Origin: Oleispira antarctica RB-8
Lineage (GTDB): Bacteria; Pseudomonadota; Gammaproteobacteria; Pseudomonadales; Oceanobacteraceae
Assembly (NCBI GenBank): GCA_000967895.1
Contig: FO203512.1
Location: 3,061,350 to 3,125,349, forward strand
DNA length: 64,000 nt
Direction: 5' to 3'
Below, piece by piece: positions 36,770 to 46,198 of the stretch. The translations under genes were made by a program, and so were the position numbers. The notes under the pieces are model-generated. The model had not been told where the DNA came from and searched no databases. It worked only from the letters and a program-made list of their open reading frames with translations. Positions within the stretch are counted from its first letter, which is position 1. Each line of letters starts with the position of its first letter.

Positions 36770-37477
36770 CTACCAATTCATAAGTTCTTTAACAAACGGC
36801 TTAGTCAACTTACGCTGAGCCGATAATGAAGCCTGATCAAGATCAGATAATAAATCGAACAACCCAGCCATATCACGAGGGCTTCGAGTCAAAATATAAC
36901 GCGCAACCTCCTCGCTCATATTCAAACCACGAACACGAGCACGCAGCAATAACGCTTTTAATTTATCCTCATCCTCAAGCAACTCAAGCTGGTACGTGAT
37001 GCCCCAACTTAAACGTGAGGTTAGATCCGGTAATAAAATACCGTTATTACGAGGACCTTCTTTTGCCGCCACCAACATGCGTGAACCCGCATCACGAAGG
37101 CGATTAAACAAATGAAATAACGCTTCTTCCCACTCGGGCTTACCGGCAATCGCTTCAATGTTATCCAAAGCAACCAACTGCAAAACCTCTAAATCCTCAA
37201 ATACCGCAGGATCATAAGCGACCAGCTCATCTAGCGGTAAATACACGGCTTTATGACCTAAGCCTTCAGCGTAATGACATGCAGCTTGCAGCAAATGACT
37301 ACAACCTACCCCATTAGCGCCCCACAAATAAATAAACGGCTCACCACTTTCACGCCATTGATCTTGAATCGAATAAACGACCTGCGCATTAGGGCCGGCA
37401 AAATAATTAGCAAAACGCGCATCATCTCTTACCGAGACAGATAACGTTAGCTGTTGCGCTTGGGCTTCAATAACCAT
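36770..37477 (-). CDS. hda: DnaA regulatory inactivator Hda
   Basis: 235 residues, a DnaA-like AAA+ protein. The Walker A equivalent is WGANGVGCSHLL, the Walker B region LVALDNIEAI, and sensor region SRLSWG. The N-terminal QLTLSV would be the clamp-binding motif, but it differs from the QLSLPL of E. coli Hda, so clamp affinity may be lower. It promotes ATP hydrolysis on DnaA after initiation. AGGAG lies 8 nt before the ATG. It follows the DUF2066 gene by 18 bp, and the purM-DUF2066-hda neighbourhood is conserved in many gammaproteobacteria. Confidence 0.92.
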   Translation of the reverse strand: MVIEAQAQQLTLSVSVRDDARFANYFAGPNAQVVYSIQDQWRESGEPFIYLWGANGVGCSHLLQAACHYAEGLGHKAVYLPLDELVAYDPAVFEDLEVLQLVALDNIEAIAGKPEWEEALFHLFNRLRDAGSRMLVAAKEGPRNNGILLPDLTSRLSWGITYQLELLEDEDKLKALLLRARVRGLNMSEEVARYILTRSPRDMAGLFDLLSDLDQASLSAQRKLTKPFVKELMNW

Positions 37478-37495
37478 TTAAAGCACTCCTAGACA

Positions 37496-38584
37496 CTACC
37501 GCGCCCACTCAAATTCTTTTTCTTGTAAACTGGATAACTTATTATCCAACCGAATTATACGCTGCACTTTGTCCCAATCACCTTCGAGATTCAAATACAA
37601 TTGCAAATTATCACCATCGACCTGCGCAACTTCAACTAAACCCACCCCAGAAATACTCTGTAAATAGGCCAATACCTTTGAATAATCGCTGAAGTCATTC
37701 ACTTTTTTAACCAAAATACGAATACCCGATCGACCATTCATAGGATCGGATTTAATCGCGAACTGATCAGCAAAAAATCGCCCCACTTCGGTTGATACAT
37801 TGGTTAATGCTGCTAACGGTGAGTCTCCCTCCGCTGCAATAGGCAAACGCTGCTCTCCTCGAAACAATATGCCTTCATACTGCCAGACACCTTCAGCCGA
37901 TTGATTCAGCTTGCCCGCTAATACCGCATCAGCCTGATAACGCATAGAAGCTTCTATAATAGGTTCAGAAAGCAACCACCATAACTGATTTAAAGGCAGG
38001 GCCAATTGATCTTCAAGGTCATCCATCGGCCATAAAACGGGGAGGCCACGCTCTGAAAATGCACCTTCAAGTCGGGCTTTCAACTTACGAGTTTGTTCTG
38101 AAACTAATAAACGCCCATCTTTATTAGTCCCTCGGTTAGAGTCTTTAGTGTTAACAGTAGACTCAAAAATAACCGCATTAGAATCAGCAACTGACCCCGA
38201 TGGCTCAACCACCAGCCAATTTAGCAATAACGGACGGTTTTCACCCCAGATAGGTGCATGTGCACGGCGCATTAAAGGAATTAATAAAGCCTTACTGAAC
38301 CAAGCCTGCAAATAAATCTGATCATCGGCATCATCTTGATGATAACTAAAGCCCTGCATATAGCGTAAAGCATTCTGGCTCGCTTCCACCAAGGTAGGGT
38401 TTTCCAATACGTTTTGATAACCCGAAATCTTGATCAATAACTGCTGGAATGCCCACTGCACCCCCAATTTACGGCTTTCTTCACTTTGATCATCCACAGC
38501 AACACTGACACGATAGAGATCGGACACATTCACCGCAAACGCATTAAAACTTAATAAACACAGACATAAGACGAGAAGACGCAC
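37496..38584 (-). CDS. DUF2066 domain protein, predicted exported
   Basis: About 362 residues, with a signal peptide (RLLVLCLCLLSFNAFA). The DUF2066 domain begins at about DLYRVSVAVDDQS. The longest frame begins at 38662, but the GTG at 38584 has AGGGA 6 nt upstream and immediately begins the signal peptide, so it is used here. Function unknown. In relatives an AI-2E-type permease often stands between this gene and hda; it is absent here. Confidence 0.8.
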   Translation of the reverse strand: MRLLVLCLCLLSFNAFAVNVSDLYRVSVAVDDQSEESRKLGVQWAFQQLLIKISGYQNVLENPTLVEASQNALRYMQGFSYHQDDADDQIYLQAWFSKALLIPLMRRAHAPIWGENRPLLLNWLVVEPSGSVADSNAVIFESTVNTKDSNRGTNKDGRLLVSEQTRKLKARLEGAFSERGLPVLWPMDDLEDQLALPLNQLWWLLSEPIIEASMRYQADAVLAGKLNQSAEGVWQYEGILFRGEQRLPIAAEGDSPLAALTNVSTEVGRFFADQFAIKSDPMNGRSGIRILVKKVNDFSDYSKVLAYLQSISGVGLVEVAQVDGDNLQLYLNLEGDWDKVQRIIRLDNKLSSLQEKEFEWAR

Positions 38585-38817
38585 ACACAATCCCTGCTTT
38601 GAGATAAATAGAAAGGCGCTATTGTGCCACTCCCGCCCCTTATGAGCCAGCCAAACCACCATCCCAATCTAATCGCCGCATAATTACTACACAATATCCG
38701 TGCACCCAAGCGCACAAAGAGGTAGAATATGGCGCCTAAAATTTCCACATTTAGTTAACTTTTTAGCCTGGCTAATAATCACTAAATGACACACAGCGAA
38801 CGACGAGACGTAGACTG

Positions 38818-39876
38818 ATGAGTGATCAAAAATCCCTAAGTTACAAAGATGCTGGCGTAGATATCGATGCCGGCAACGCCCTAATTGAACGAATTAAAGG
38901 CGTCGCTAAACGTACTCGCCGTCCTGAAGTTATGACTGGCTTGGGAGGCTTTGCCTCTTTGTTCGAACTGCCTCAAGGTTATAAGCAACCTGTACTGGTT
39001 TCTGGCACTGACGGTGTTGGTACAAAATTACGCTTAGCCATGGACATGAACAAGCACGATACCATCGGTATCGATTTGGTTGCCATGTGCGTTAACGATT
39101 TGATCGTTGGCGGCGCGGAACCATTATTTTTCCTAGATTATTACGCCACCGGCAAACTGAACGTTGAGATTGCAGCAGACGTTGTCAGCGGTATCGGCGA
39201 TGGCTGTGAAATGTCAGGCTGTGCTTTGGTTGGCGGCGAAACCGCTGAAATGCCAGGCATGTACGAAGGTGAAGATTACGATCTTGCAGGCTTCTGCGTC
39301 GGCATTGCTGAAAAAGAAGAAATTATCGATGGTTCTAAAGTCGCGACAGGCGATACCTTAATCGCACTAGCCTCTTCAGGCCCACACTCAAACGGCTATT
39401 CTTTGATTCGCAAGATCATCGAAGTATCGAACGCCGATTTAGATCAAGATCTTGATGGCCAGCCATTAAAAGATGCCTTGATTGCTCCCACAAAAATCTA
39501 CGTTAAATCCGTGCTTAAATTGATTAACGCCAGCGACGTGCACGCACTTTGCCACATCACGGGCGGTGGCTTCCAAGAAAACATCCCTCGTGTATTGCCA
39601 GCAACCGCAAAAGCCGTGATCAATACCAAGAGCTGGGACCTTCCACCTGTATTTAAGTGGTTACAAGAAAATGGCAACGTTGATGCTTTCGAAATGTACC
39701 GCACGTTTAACTGTGGCGTAGGCATGATTGCTTGTGTTCCAGCAGACAAAGCGGATGCTGCGATTGCACTATTAAATGCTGAAGGCGAACAAGCTTGGAT
39801 CATTGGCCACATCGAAGATGCGGTTGAAGGTGAAGAGCAAGTAGATCTTGTGGGTATTGAGAAGACAGGTTTATAA
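38818..39876 (+). CDS. purM: Phosphoribosylformylglycinamidine cyclo-ligase (AIR synthetase)
   Basis: 352 residues of the PurM fold with [10 protein letters not shown], the [11 protein letters not shown] segment and the final [11 protein letters not shown] region. It closes the imidazole ring of AIR from FGAM with ATP in purine synthesis. It is followed by purN after 3 bp, so they form an operon. Divergent from the DUF2066/hda operon. Confidence 0.97.
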   Translation: MSDQKSLSYKDAGVDIDAGNALIERIKGVAKRTRRPEVMTGLGGFASLFELPQGYKQPVLVSGTDGVGTKLRLAMDMNKHDTIGIDLVAMCVNDLIVGGAEPLFFLDYYATGKLNVEIAADVVSGIGDGCEMSGCALVGGETAEMPGMYEGEDYDLAGFCVGIAEKEEIIDGSKVATGDTLIALASSGPHSNGYSLIRKIIEVSNADLDQDLDGQPLKDALIAPTKIYVKSVLKLINASDVHALCHITGGGFQENIPRVLPATAKAVINTKSWDLPPVFKWLQENGNVDAFEMYRTFNCGVGMIACVPADKADAAIALLNAEGEQAWIIGHIEDAVEGEEQVDLVGIEKTGL

Positions 39877-39879
39877 GCA

Positions 39880-40542
39880 ATGCAAGCGAGTGAAGCAGAA
39901 AAGCCGCGTATTGTTATTCTGATCTCAGGCACTGGCAGCAACATGGTTGCCATTGCTGAGGCCGTTAAAGCAGAAGAAATTGACGCTGAAATCGTCGGAG
40001 TGATTAGTAACCGTCCTACTGCAGAAGGCCTAGAAAAAGCCCAAGCGATGGACCTTCACACCGATCTCATCGACCATACGCTTTACGCCAGTCGTGAAGA
40101 ATTCGATCATTCCTTGATCCGCATGATCGAAGACCTGAAGCCTGACGTTGTAGTTTTGGCCGGTTTCATGCGTATTTTAACTGCAGATTTCACTCGCTAT
40201 TATGAAGGGCGTTTATTAAATATTCACCCTTCGTTATTGCCGAAATATCAAGGCTTAAATACGCATCAGCGCGCGTTAGATGCCGGTGATGACATTCATG
40301 GTGTTACCGTGCACTTCGTGACCGAAGAGCTTGATGGTGGCCCTAATGCTATTCAAGCCATCGTGCCGATTCTTGATATTGATAACGCTCAGCAATTACA
40401 GCAGCGTGTTCACGAACAAGAACACATCATTTACCCCATCGCGGTTAAATGGTTTTGCGAAGGTCGTCTAACTATGAAAGGCAACGAAGCCTTACTAGAT
40501 AACAAGGTCTTGCCTACAACAGGCGTACAACTGAACAACTAA
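39880..40542 (+). CDS. purN: Phosphoribosylglycinamide formyltransferase
   Basis: 220 residues. The formyltransferase signature is present: LISGTGSNM, the catalytic region NIHPSLLPKYQGL (Asn/His pair), and HGVTVHFVTEELDGGP with the catalytic Asp. It uses 10-formyltetrahydrofolate to formylate GAR. Starts 3 bp after purM. Confidence 0.97.
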   Translation: MQASEAEKPRIVILISGTGSNMVAIAEAVKAEEIDAEIVGVISNRPTAEGLEKAQAMDLHTDLIDHTLYASREEFDHSLIRMIEDLKPDVVVLAGFMRILTADFTRYYEGRLLNIHPSLLPKYQGLNTHQRALDAGDDIHGVTVHFVTEELDGGPNAIQAIVPILDIDNAQQLQQRVHEQEHIIYPIAVKWFCEGRLTMKGNEALLDNKVLPTTGVQLNN

Positions 40543-40555
40543 CGCTTATTATTAT

Positions 40556-40593
40556 AAAAAAGGTCACGAACACCCTAGTGATGGTCGTGACCT
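40556..40593 (-). terminator. Terminator-like hairpin with its U-tract on the minus strand
   Basis: AGGTCACGA (40561-40569) pairs with TCGTGACCT (40585-40593), 9 bp and a 15-nt loop. The run of A is before it, so read on the minus strand it is a stem followed by six T. On the plus strand, in which purN and the DUF3108 gene are read, there is no T run. Confidence 0.6.
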
Positions 40594-40663
40594 CCCACTT
40601 CCTGCTCTACTTATTGTCATTTCAACTACTGTCGATATACTGAATTACCTCATCTTTAGAAGA

Positions 40664-41422
40664 ATGACATCAATAATGGCTTTTACACGATTATTTTTAC
40701 TGCTTTCACTCATATTCATCAGCCTAAACAGCAATGCAATTGGCAATGCTGAACAGCCTTACCCAGAATTCACTGCTGACTATAATGCAACTTGGACGGG
40801 TGGCTGGTTTCCAATCAATGTTGATGCTCAGCGCTCACTTCGCTATCAGGCAGACGGAACAGCGGTATTAACCTTCGAAGCCGATTCAGCCATTGCCGGG
40901 TTAAAAGAGATCAGTACTTTTCGTTTTTTAGAAAATACAATCCAACCTTTGCAATATCGCTATTTACGCACAGGACTATTTAAAGAGCCTGATCGCAATC
41001 AGCTATTTGACTGGCAGCAGAAAAGAATTATCAATGGCGACACTCAAGAAATATTTAAAGGGCACTGGAGCGATCAAGTTCAAGATAACTTAAGCTACAA
41101 CATCCAAGCCAGTATCGATTTAAAACAAGGAAAAACTCAATTTACCTACCCTGTTTTTGATCGTAGCAAAGTAAAAAACTTTAATTTTCAACTGATCGGT
41201 TTTGAAGCCTTAAAAACAGAAGTAGGCACGCTACGCACTGTTAAGGTAGAACAAATTGAAAAGAAGAAGCATAAGAAAAAGACTTACATTTGGTTCGCAC
41301 AAGATTATGATTATTTGCTTATTCGCCTAGAGCAAAAACAAAAAGACGGCCAGACGTATCGAATTGACCTGACCGCCGCTGAGATTAATGGCAAAAAATT
41401 GAGTAAGAAAAGCTCTAATTAG
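40664..41422 (+). CDS. DUF3108 domain protein, predicted periplasmic
   Basis: 252 residues with a signal peptide (LFLLLSLIFISLNSNA) and a DUF3108 domain beginning near FTADYNATWTGGWF. A lysine-rich patch (KKKHKKK) precedes the last strands. A second ATG at 40676 gives a shorter signal peptide. DUF3108 proteins commonly follow purN; function unknown. Confidence 0.85.
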   Translation: MTSIMAFTRLFLLLSLIFISLNSNAIGNAEQPYPEFTADYNATWTGGWFPINVDAQRSLRYQADGTAVLTFEADSAIAGLKEISTFRFLENTIQPLQYRYLRTGLFKEPDRNQLFDWQQKRIINGDTQEIFKGHWSDQVQDNLSYNIQASIDLKQGKTQFTYPVFDRSKVKNFNFQLIGFEALKTEVGTLRTVKVEQIEKKKHKKKTYIWFAQDYDYLLIRLEQKQKDGQTYRIDLTAAEINGKKLSKKSSN

Positions 41423-41480
41423 TTAAAGCTCTGATTAAAAAGCAAATATTAGACAAACACTGACGGGGTTTAAAAAAATA

Positions 41481-42185
41481 ATGTCACAGCCACACCCCAA
41501 TGACTTTATTGCACCACCTTGTCATGAGGAAATAGACATATTATTTCAAGATGAGCATATTCTGCTCATCAACAAACCAACAAAATTACTCAGCCTATCC
41601 GGTAAAAACCCTGCCAATCTTGATTCCGTCCATTACCGCATCCGACAAGATTTTCCGAGTGCACTGATGATTCACCGCCTCGACTTAGGCACTTCGGGCA
41701 TCATGGTGCTCGCCCTTAATAAAGACATCAGCGCCAAGCTCAATCGCCAATTCAGCGAACGCTTAGTGAAGAAAACCTACACCGCGTTATTAGCAGGACA
41801 TCTTGCACATGAACACGGCCAGATTGATCTACCCATTGCCAAAGGTGAATTCCCCTATCAAAAAATTTGTCATGACGGCGGTAAGCCGGCATTAACCGAA
41901 TATCAGTTGTTAAGTTACGAAGACTATCAACAAAATCAGCAGCACAACCATCAAGAATACCCAGTGAGCCGCGTACTTTATAAACCCCATACAGGCCGCA
42001 CTCATCAACTGCGCATTCACAGCCAACAACTGGGCCACCCGATATTAGGCTGCGACCTATACCCCAGCCCCGATAGTGCAACCGTACATATGGCAGAGCG
42101 TTTAATGCTGCACGCTACCCGCTTAGAGTTTAATCACCCGATTAGCGGCGAGCGCATCATTGCCGAGTGCAACTGCCCTTTTTAG
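41481..42185 (+). CDS. RluA-family RNA pseudouridine synthase
   Basis: 234 residues. The catalytic signature HRLDLGTSG gives Asp68, and KTYTALLAGHL and GRTHQLRIH follow as in RluA. It lacks an S4 domain. It isomerises uridine to pseudouridine in rRNA or tRNA; the target cannot be read. ATG at 41481 has no strong ribosome-binding site. An insertion (about 140-160) is rich in glutamine and histidine. Confidence 0.9.
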   Translation: MSQPHPNDFIAPPCHEEIDILFQDEHILLINKPTKLLSLSGKNPANLDSVHYRIRQDFPSALMIHRLDLGTSGIMVLALNKDISAKLNRQFSERLVKKTYTALLAGHLAHEHGQIDLPIAKGEFPYQKICHDGGKPALTEYQLLSYEDYQQNQQHNHQEYPVSRVLYKPHTGRTHQLRIHSQQLGHPILGCDLYPSPDSATVHMAERLMLHATRLEFNHPISGERIIAECNCPF

Positions 42186-42299
42186 CTATTTTTTACCGCT
42201 TTATTAAAAGAGCCTTTACTCTCTTAGCCCATTCTTTTCTAATAGGCGGCTATTAGATCTCAATTTAAATATCACTCTATTTAGTACTAGGAGAAAATC

Positions 42300-43427
42300 A
42301 TGGCCGGTTTATTACCCGATATCGATCCACAAGGGTTATTAGAATATTCAGTTGTCTTTACCGACCGCTCTCTTAACCATATGTCACAAGCCTTTCAAGG
42401 CGTCATGAATGACATTTATAGCAACCTAAACGATGTGTATAACGCGGATGCCACGATTGTTGTTCCAGGCGGCGGCACTTACGGTATGGAAGCGGTTGCA
42501 CGTCAGTTCGCGCAAGATAAAAAATGTTTAGTCATTCGTAACGGTTGGTTCAGCTACCGTTGGACGCAAATCTTTGAGATGGGCAACATCCCAGCTGAAA
42601 GCATCGTGATGAAAGCGCGTAAAATTGAAGAAGGCATTCAAGCGCCTTTCGCTCCTGCACCTATCGAAGAAGTGGTAGCGACTATTTTGAGCGAAAAGCC
42701 ACAGATGGTTTTCGCCCCACACGTTGAAACGGCTTCTGGCATGATTTTGCCTGATGATTATTTAAAAGCCGTTGCTGAAGCTGTTCATTCTGTTGGTGGC
42801 TTGTTCGTATTGGATTGCGTAGCGTCCGGTACGCTCTGGGTTGATATGAAAGCTGTCGGCATCGATATTCTAATCAGCGCACCACAAAAAGGTTGGAGTG
42901 CTTCTCCTTGCGCCGCTTTGGTTATGTTGAATGACAACGCCATGGCTGAAATGGAAAAAACCACCAGCTCTAGCTTTGCTTGCAATCTAAAGCAGTGGAA
43001 TACCATCATGCAAGCCTATGTAAACGGCGGCCATGCGTATCACGCAACACTGCCAACCGATGCACTCACTAAGTTCCGCGATGCGATGCTAGAAACGAAA
43101 GAATACGGTTTCGAAAAAGTACGCAACGAGCAAATCGAATTAGGTCAAAAGGTTCGTGCATTATTAGAAAGCAAAGGCATTAACAGTGTTGCGGCTGAAG
43201 GCTTTAAAGCCCCAGGCGTCGTGGTTAACTACACAGCTGATTCTGATATGCAAAACGGTAAGAAGTTTGCAGCCCAAGGCATGCAAGCAGCGGCTGGCGT
43301 TCCACTTCAGTGTGATGAAGGTCCAGACTATAAGACTTTCCGTTTAGGTTTGTTCGGTTTAGATAAGCTGCATAACATTGATCGTACCGTTGCTAACTTA
43401 GAATCTGTTTTAGATCAGATTCTATAA
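42300..43427 (+). CDS. Class V aminotransferase (serine/alanine-glyoxylate type)
   Basis: 375 residues of the class V fold. The PLP lysine is Lys197 in SAPQKGWSASP and the cofactor-stacking Asp is Asp172 in VLDCVASG. The N-terminal PGGGTYGMEAVARQ fits the alanine-glyoxylate/serine-glyoxylate/septum site group. Start ATG with a clear AGGAGA upstream. The exact donor is uncertain; cysteine desulfurase activity is less likely because there is no active-site cysteine loop typical of IscS. Confidence 0.88.
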   Translation: MAGLLPDIDPQGLLEYSVVFTDRSLNHMSQAFQGVMNDIYSNLNDVYNADATIVVPGGGTYGMEAVARQFAQDKKCLVIRNGWFSYRWTQIFEMGNIPAESIVMKARKIEEGIQAPFAPAPIEEVVATILSEKPQMVFAPHVETASGMILPDDYLKAVAEAVHSVGGLFVLDCVASGTLWVDMKAVGIDILISAPQKGWSASPCAALVMLNDNAMAEMEKTTSSSFACNLKQWNTIMQAYVNGGHAYHATLPTDALTKFRDAMLETKEYGFEKVRNEQIELGQKVRALLESKGINSVAAEGFKAPGVVVNYTADSDMQNGKKFAAQGMQAAAGVPLQCDEGPDYKTFRLGLFGLDKLHNIDRTVANLESVLDQIL

Positions 43428-43483
43428 GTATTGGTGTGATTGACCGGTTTTGCTTCAATCGATATCGGGTATGTCGTTCGTCG

Positions 43484-43545
43484 GCACGCCGTGAATACGG
43501 TCCCTGTAGGCTCGGCCTCCCCTTCCATGGGGAGGGACGGCCTAA
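43484..43545. repeat. REP-like palindromic intergenic repeat
   Basis: GCACGCCGTGAATACGG, then CCCTGTAGGCTCGG, then a hairpin CCTCCCC/GGGGAGG (43516-43522 with 43529-43535), then ACGGCC. The order resembles a palindromic repeat family that I recall from many marine gammaproteobacterial genomes. It lies between convergent-looking ends in a 195-bp gap after the aminotransferase. Confidence 0.6.
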
Positions 43546-43622
43546 AACAACACACCCAATACCGATGCGCAAAACCTACCTCAGCCTAGATTAAAAATCT
43601 TCGAAAGAAACCTTGAACCCAA

Positions 43623-44459
43623 ATGTTTATAAAACCCAACTGGCGAATCCTCACCATCGGCGATGGCGATCTTTCTTTCTCTACCTCTCTTTGGAATCAT
43701 TTTAAACCTGCGCAGCTGACTGCCACGGTATTTGATAGCCAGCAATCCCTCGAAAATAAATACCAACATCACGCCATCGAGCAGCTTAATACAGATCCAA
43801 ACCAGCAAGTGTTATTTGGTTTTGATGTCACCAACCCAGATACCTGGCCAAAGTCGTGGAGCAGTTTAGACACAAGCAATCTATCGGATAAATCATTCGA
43901 TCTGGTGATCTTCCAATTCCCACTAGTTCCCGCCTTTGAAGACCCCGACTATTTTCATAAAATGAGCGATATCAGCGTTAATACCTTAAACCGCTTATTG
44001 CTGCGACAATTCCTGATTCACTGCACGGAATATTTTCTCGACCCAAAGGGTAAGCAACTCTGTTACATCACTTCAAAAGACGTAAAACCTTACAGTGAAT
44101 GGAATGTCGAAAATAGCCTCAACCAAGGCCTAGAGCACATCAACTATCTTGGCTCAATGAATTTCGATATCAATAAATTCCCTGGATACAAGATCCGCAA
44201 CGTTGATCGCGACAAACACGTGAAAGACACACAAGGGATTACTTACGCTTGGAGCTCTAAAATTGACAGCCAAGGTCACGACAACACACTGCTAGATGCC
44301 TTAACGGCAAAGAGTCACCGTAGAGAGAGTTATTGCGAGATTTGCAAGGCTGGGCCATTTGTGTCGACCAGCGATAAGACATTACATGAGCAAACGAAGA
44401 AACATCGACTCATGCAACAATATGAACAGCAGTACGCCAAGGCACTGCTTAAACCATAA
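43623..44459 (+). CDS. BMT5-like (DUF2431) Rossmann methyltransferase with C-terminal C2H2 zinc finger
   Basis: 278 residues. The N-terminal ILTIGDGDLSFS is the BMT5/DUF2431 signature, the SAM-binding family known from yeast 25S rRNA uridine-N3 methyltransferase. DLVIFQFPLVPAFED corresponds to the later motif. The C-terminus carries Cys238, Cys241, His255 and His261, spaced C-x2-C-x13-H-x5-H, close to the U1/matrin type of C2H2 zinc finger usually seen in eukaryotes. The start at 43623 has no obvious ribosome-binding site. RNA is the likely substrate; no direct evidence. Confidence 0.8.
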   Translation: MFIKPNWRILTIGDGDLSFSTSLWNHFKPAQLTATVFDSQQSLENKYQHHAIEQLNTDPNQQVLFGFDVTNPDTWPKSWSSLDTSNLSDKSFDLVIFQFPLVPAFEDPDYFHKMSDISVNTLNRLLLRQFLIHCTEYFLDPKGKQLCYITSKDVKPYSEWNVENSLNQGLEHINYLGSMNFDINKFPGYKIRNVDRDKHVKDTQGITYAWSSKIDSQGHDNTLLDALTAKSHRRESYCEICKAGPFVSTSDKTLHEQTKKHRLMQQYEQQYAKALLKP

Positions 44460-44503
44460 CACTTTAAAATATAACGCTTTTTACATCACGAGATTACGAG
44501 CAA

Positions 44504-44719
44504 TTAGCCTTCTAGCTGAACCTGAAACGTCTCGCCATCACACTCAATCACATCACCCGCAACAATTTGCTTACGCTTTTGAGTTTCAAACTCACCATTT
44601 AGCTTTACATTGCCATCAGCAATCGCTGCTTTCGCTTCTGCGCCACTGGCACGGATACCTTCAAACTTTATAATTTTATACAGTTCAACAGGCTCTTTAT
44701 TGATAAATACTTGCTTCAT
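44504..44719 (-). CDS. S4-domain RNA-binding protein (YbcJ-like)
   Basis: 71 residues, essentially one S4 domain. The segment GIRASGAEAKAAIADGNVKLNGE is its core, as in YbcJ. It is likely an RNA-binding factor of ribosome or tRNA metabolism. Neighbouring genes on the other strand are the BMT5-like protein and a sigma factor. Confidence 0.87.
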   Translation of the reverse strand: MKQVFINKEPVELYKIIKFEGIRASGAEAKAAIADGNVKLNGEFETQKRKQIVAGDVIECDGETFQVQLEG

Positions 44720-44973
44720 CGGGGTCTACTTAATAATCAAAATGATAAGGCGCTAAAATAACACGAATCACTAAAAATTCCATTATTTACCGAACTCATG
44801 AGTATTTAAGACACTAGGCTTCAGATTATACTTCTAAGAATCATAATCACAAAAAATGAGACATAAACTTACCCAGCAATATAGCTCGATATAGAATGAA
44901 CAGCATCCAATCAGCCTTCTGAGTCGTATATCTTATATACCAATTATAGTAGAAGCGCTTAGAAGGTATTGAC

Positions 44974-46092
44974 ATGAACTCTAATGAAGTAAATCAGTTA
45001 ATTCAGCACTACCCTGACATACAAATACTCAGCCCTGAAAAAGAACTAAGCATTGCAACGAAAATGGATAATGCGATGGAGCAGCTTGCGCAAGTTGTAT
45101 TAGTGCAAGAACATCTTCTAGAACAGGTATGCGACATACTCGTTGCACAATACCAAAGTTCTCCAGACCTAGACGATTTTTTAACCCAGTACGATCTGTT
45201 ATTACTCGCGCGACACAGTGAAGCATTAACGAAAGATATAAATGTGTCTGAAAGCAGTTTATCGGTTAGCTTAATTCACTTACCCTGCGATCGATCGAAT
45301 GTATTCGATTTTCTTCTTGCTCAGGTTAATCAAATAGAAGTTCCCTTATGCGATTATGCCCAGAAATTAAAAAAACAATACGAGCTCAGCCGCAACCAAT
45401 TAGTACAAGGCAATATACGATTGGTTATGCACATTGCCAAACGCTTTGCCAATAAGGGCGTTGATACAGAAGAATTGATTCAAGAAGGATCTATCGGACT
45501 GATCAAAGCAGCAGAAAAGTACAATTTACATAAAGGCTTTCGCTTTACGACCTATGCTTACTGGTGGATTCAGCAAGCCATTAAAAATGCATTGAATCAA
45601 AAGCGCAGCGCCATCCGCATCCCGATTAATACCAGCGATCGCATATTCAAAATAGAATTAGCGAAGCAACAGTATTATAACCGCTATGAGGAATTACCAA
45701 CGTTAAAGCAACTGCAAAAATTAACCGGACTAAAACAGGAGCAAATTTTATCCGTTAGCAATGTTGGCAACTTAACTGTATCGATGAATGCACCTGTGTA
45801 CGAAGACGGTTTGATGCTCGAGGAAATATTAGTTTCAGAAGAAAATACAGCAACCTACTCTAATGAAAACATGCTAAACATTAATGACAAAGATTACTTA
45901 CGAAGCATGATTAAACAGCTGCCTAAACGCCAACAAACTATTGTCTATCTGTATCATGGCATCGGTATTAACGACAGTTTAAGTTTTGGAGAAATAGCCC
46001 CGCAAATAGGCGTCACGTTGGAGCGAACTCGCCAGCTGTACCATAAATCAATCGCCTTCCTAAGAGAGCTATCACATGTAAAAACGGCCTAA
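44974..46092 (+). CDS. Divergent sigma-70-family RNA polymerase sigma factor (RpoS/RpoD-like)
   Basis: 372 residues. A region 1.2-like segment is at about 20-35 (LSPEKELSIATKM). An uncharacteristic stretch of about 100 residues follows. Region 2 (NIRLVMHIAKRFANKGVDTEELIQEGS; FTTYAYWWIQQAIKNAL; about 145-200) is well conserved. Region 3 (about 215-265) is less clear, and region 4 (QRQ/QTIVYLYHG; IGVTLERTRQLYHKSI) ends the protein. It has the group 1/2 region 2 core but lacks a housekeeping signature in the middle, so an alternative sigma is likely. AAGG 7 nt before the ATG. Target promoters unknown. Confidence 0.85.
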   Translation: MNSNEVNQLIQHYPDIQILSPEKELSIATKMDNAMEQLAQVVLVQEHLLEQVCDILVAQYQSSPDLDDFLTQYDLLLLARHSEALTKDINVSESSLSVSLIHLPCDRSNVFDFLLAQVNQIEVPLCDYAQKLKKQYELSRNQLVQGNIRLVMHIAKRFANKGVDTEELIQEGSIGLIKAAEKYNLHKGFRFTTYAYWWIQQAIKNALNQKRSAIRIPINTSDRIFKIELAKQQYYNRYEELPTLKQLQKLTGLKQEQILSVSNVGNLTVSMNAPVYEDGLMLEEILVSEENTATYSNENMLNINDKDYLRSMIKQLPKRQQTIVYLYHGIGINDSLSFGEIAPQIGVTLERTRQLYHKSIAFLRELSHVKTA

Positions 46093-46126
46093 AAACCTCT
46101 GACTGATTCTACAAATAGCACCCAAT

Positions 46127-46170
46127 AAAAAAGGCCTCATAACTTACGTTATGAGGCCTTTAATTTTTTA
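46127..46170. terminator. Bidirectional terminator with 14-bp perfect stem
   Basis: AAAGGCCTCATAAC (46130-46143), TTAC loop, GTTATGAGGCCTTT (46148-46161), with A run before and T-rich tail after. It separates the converging sigma-factor and acyl-CoA dehydrogenase genes. Confidence 0.95.
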
Positions 46171-46198
46171 GCGTATGCTAAACATCTCAATCAATAAA

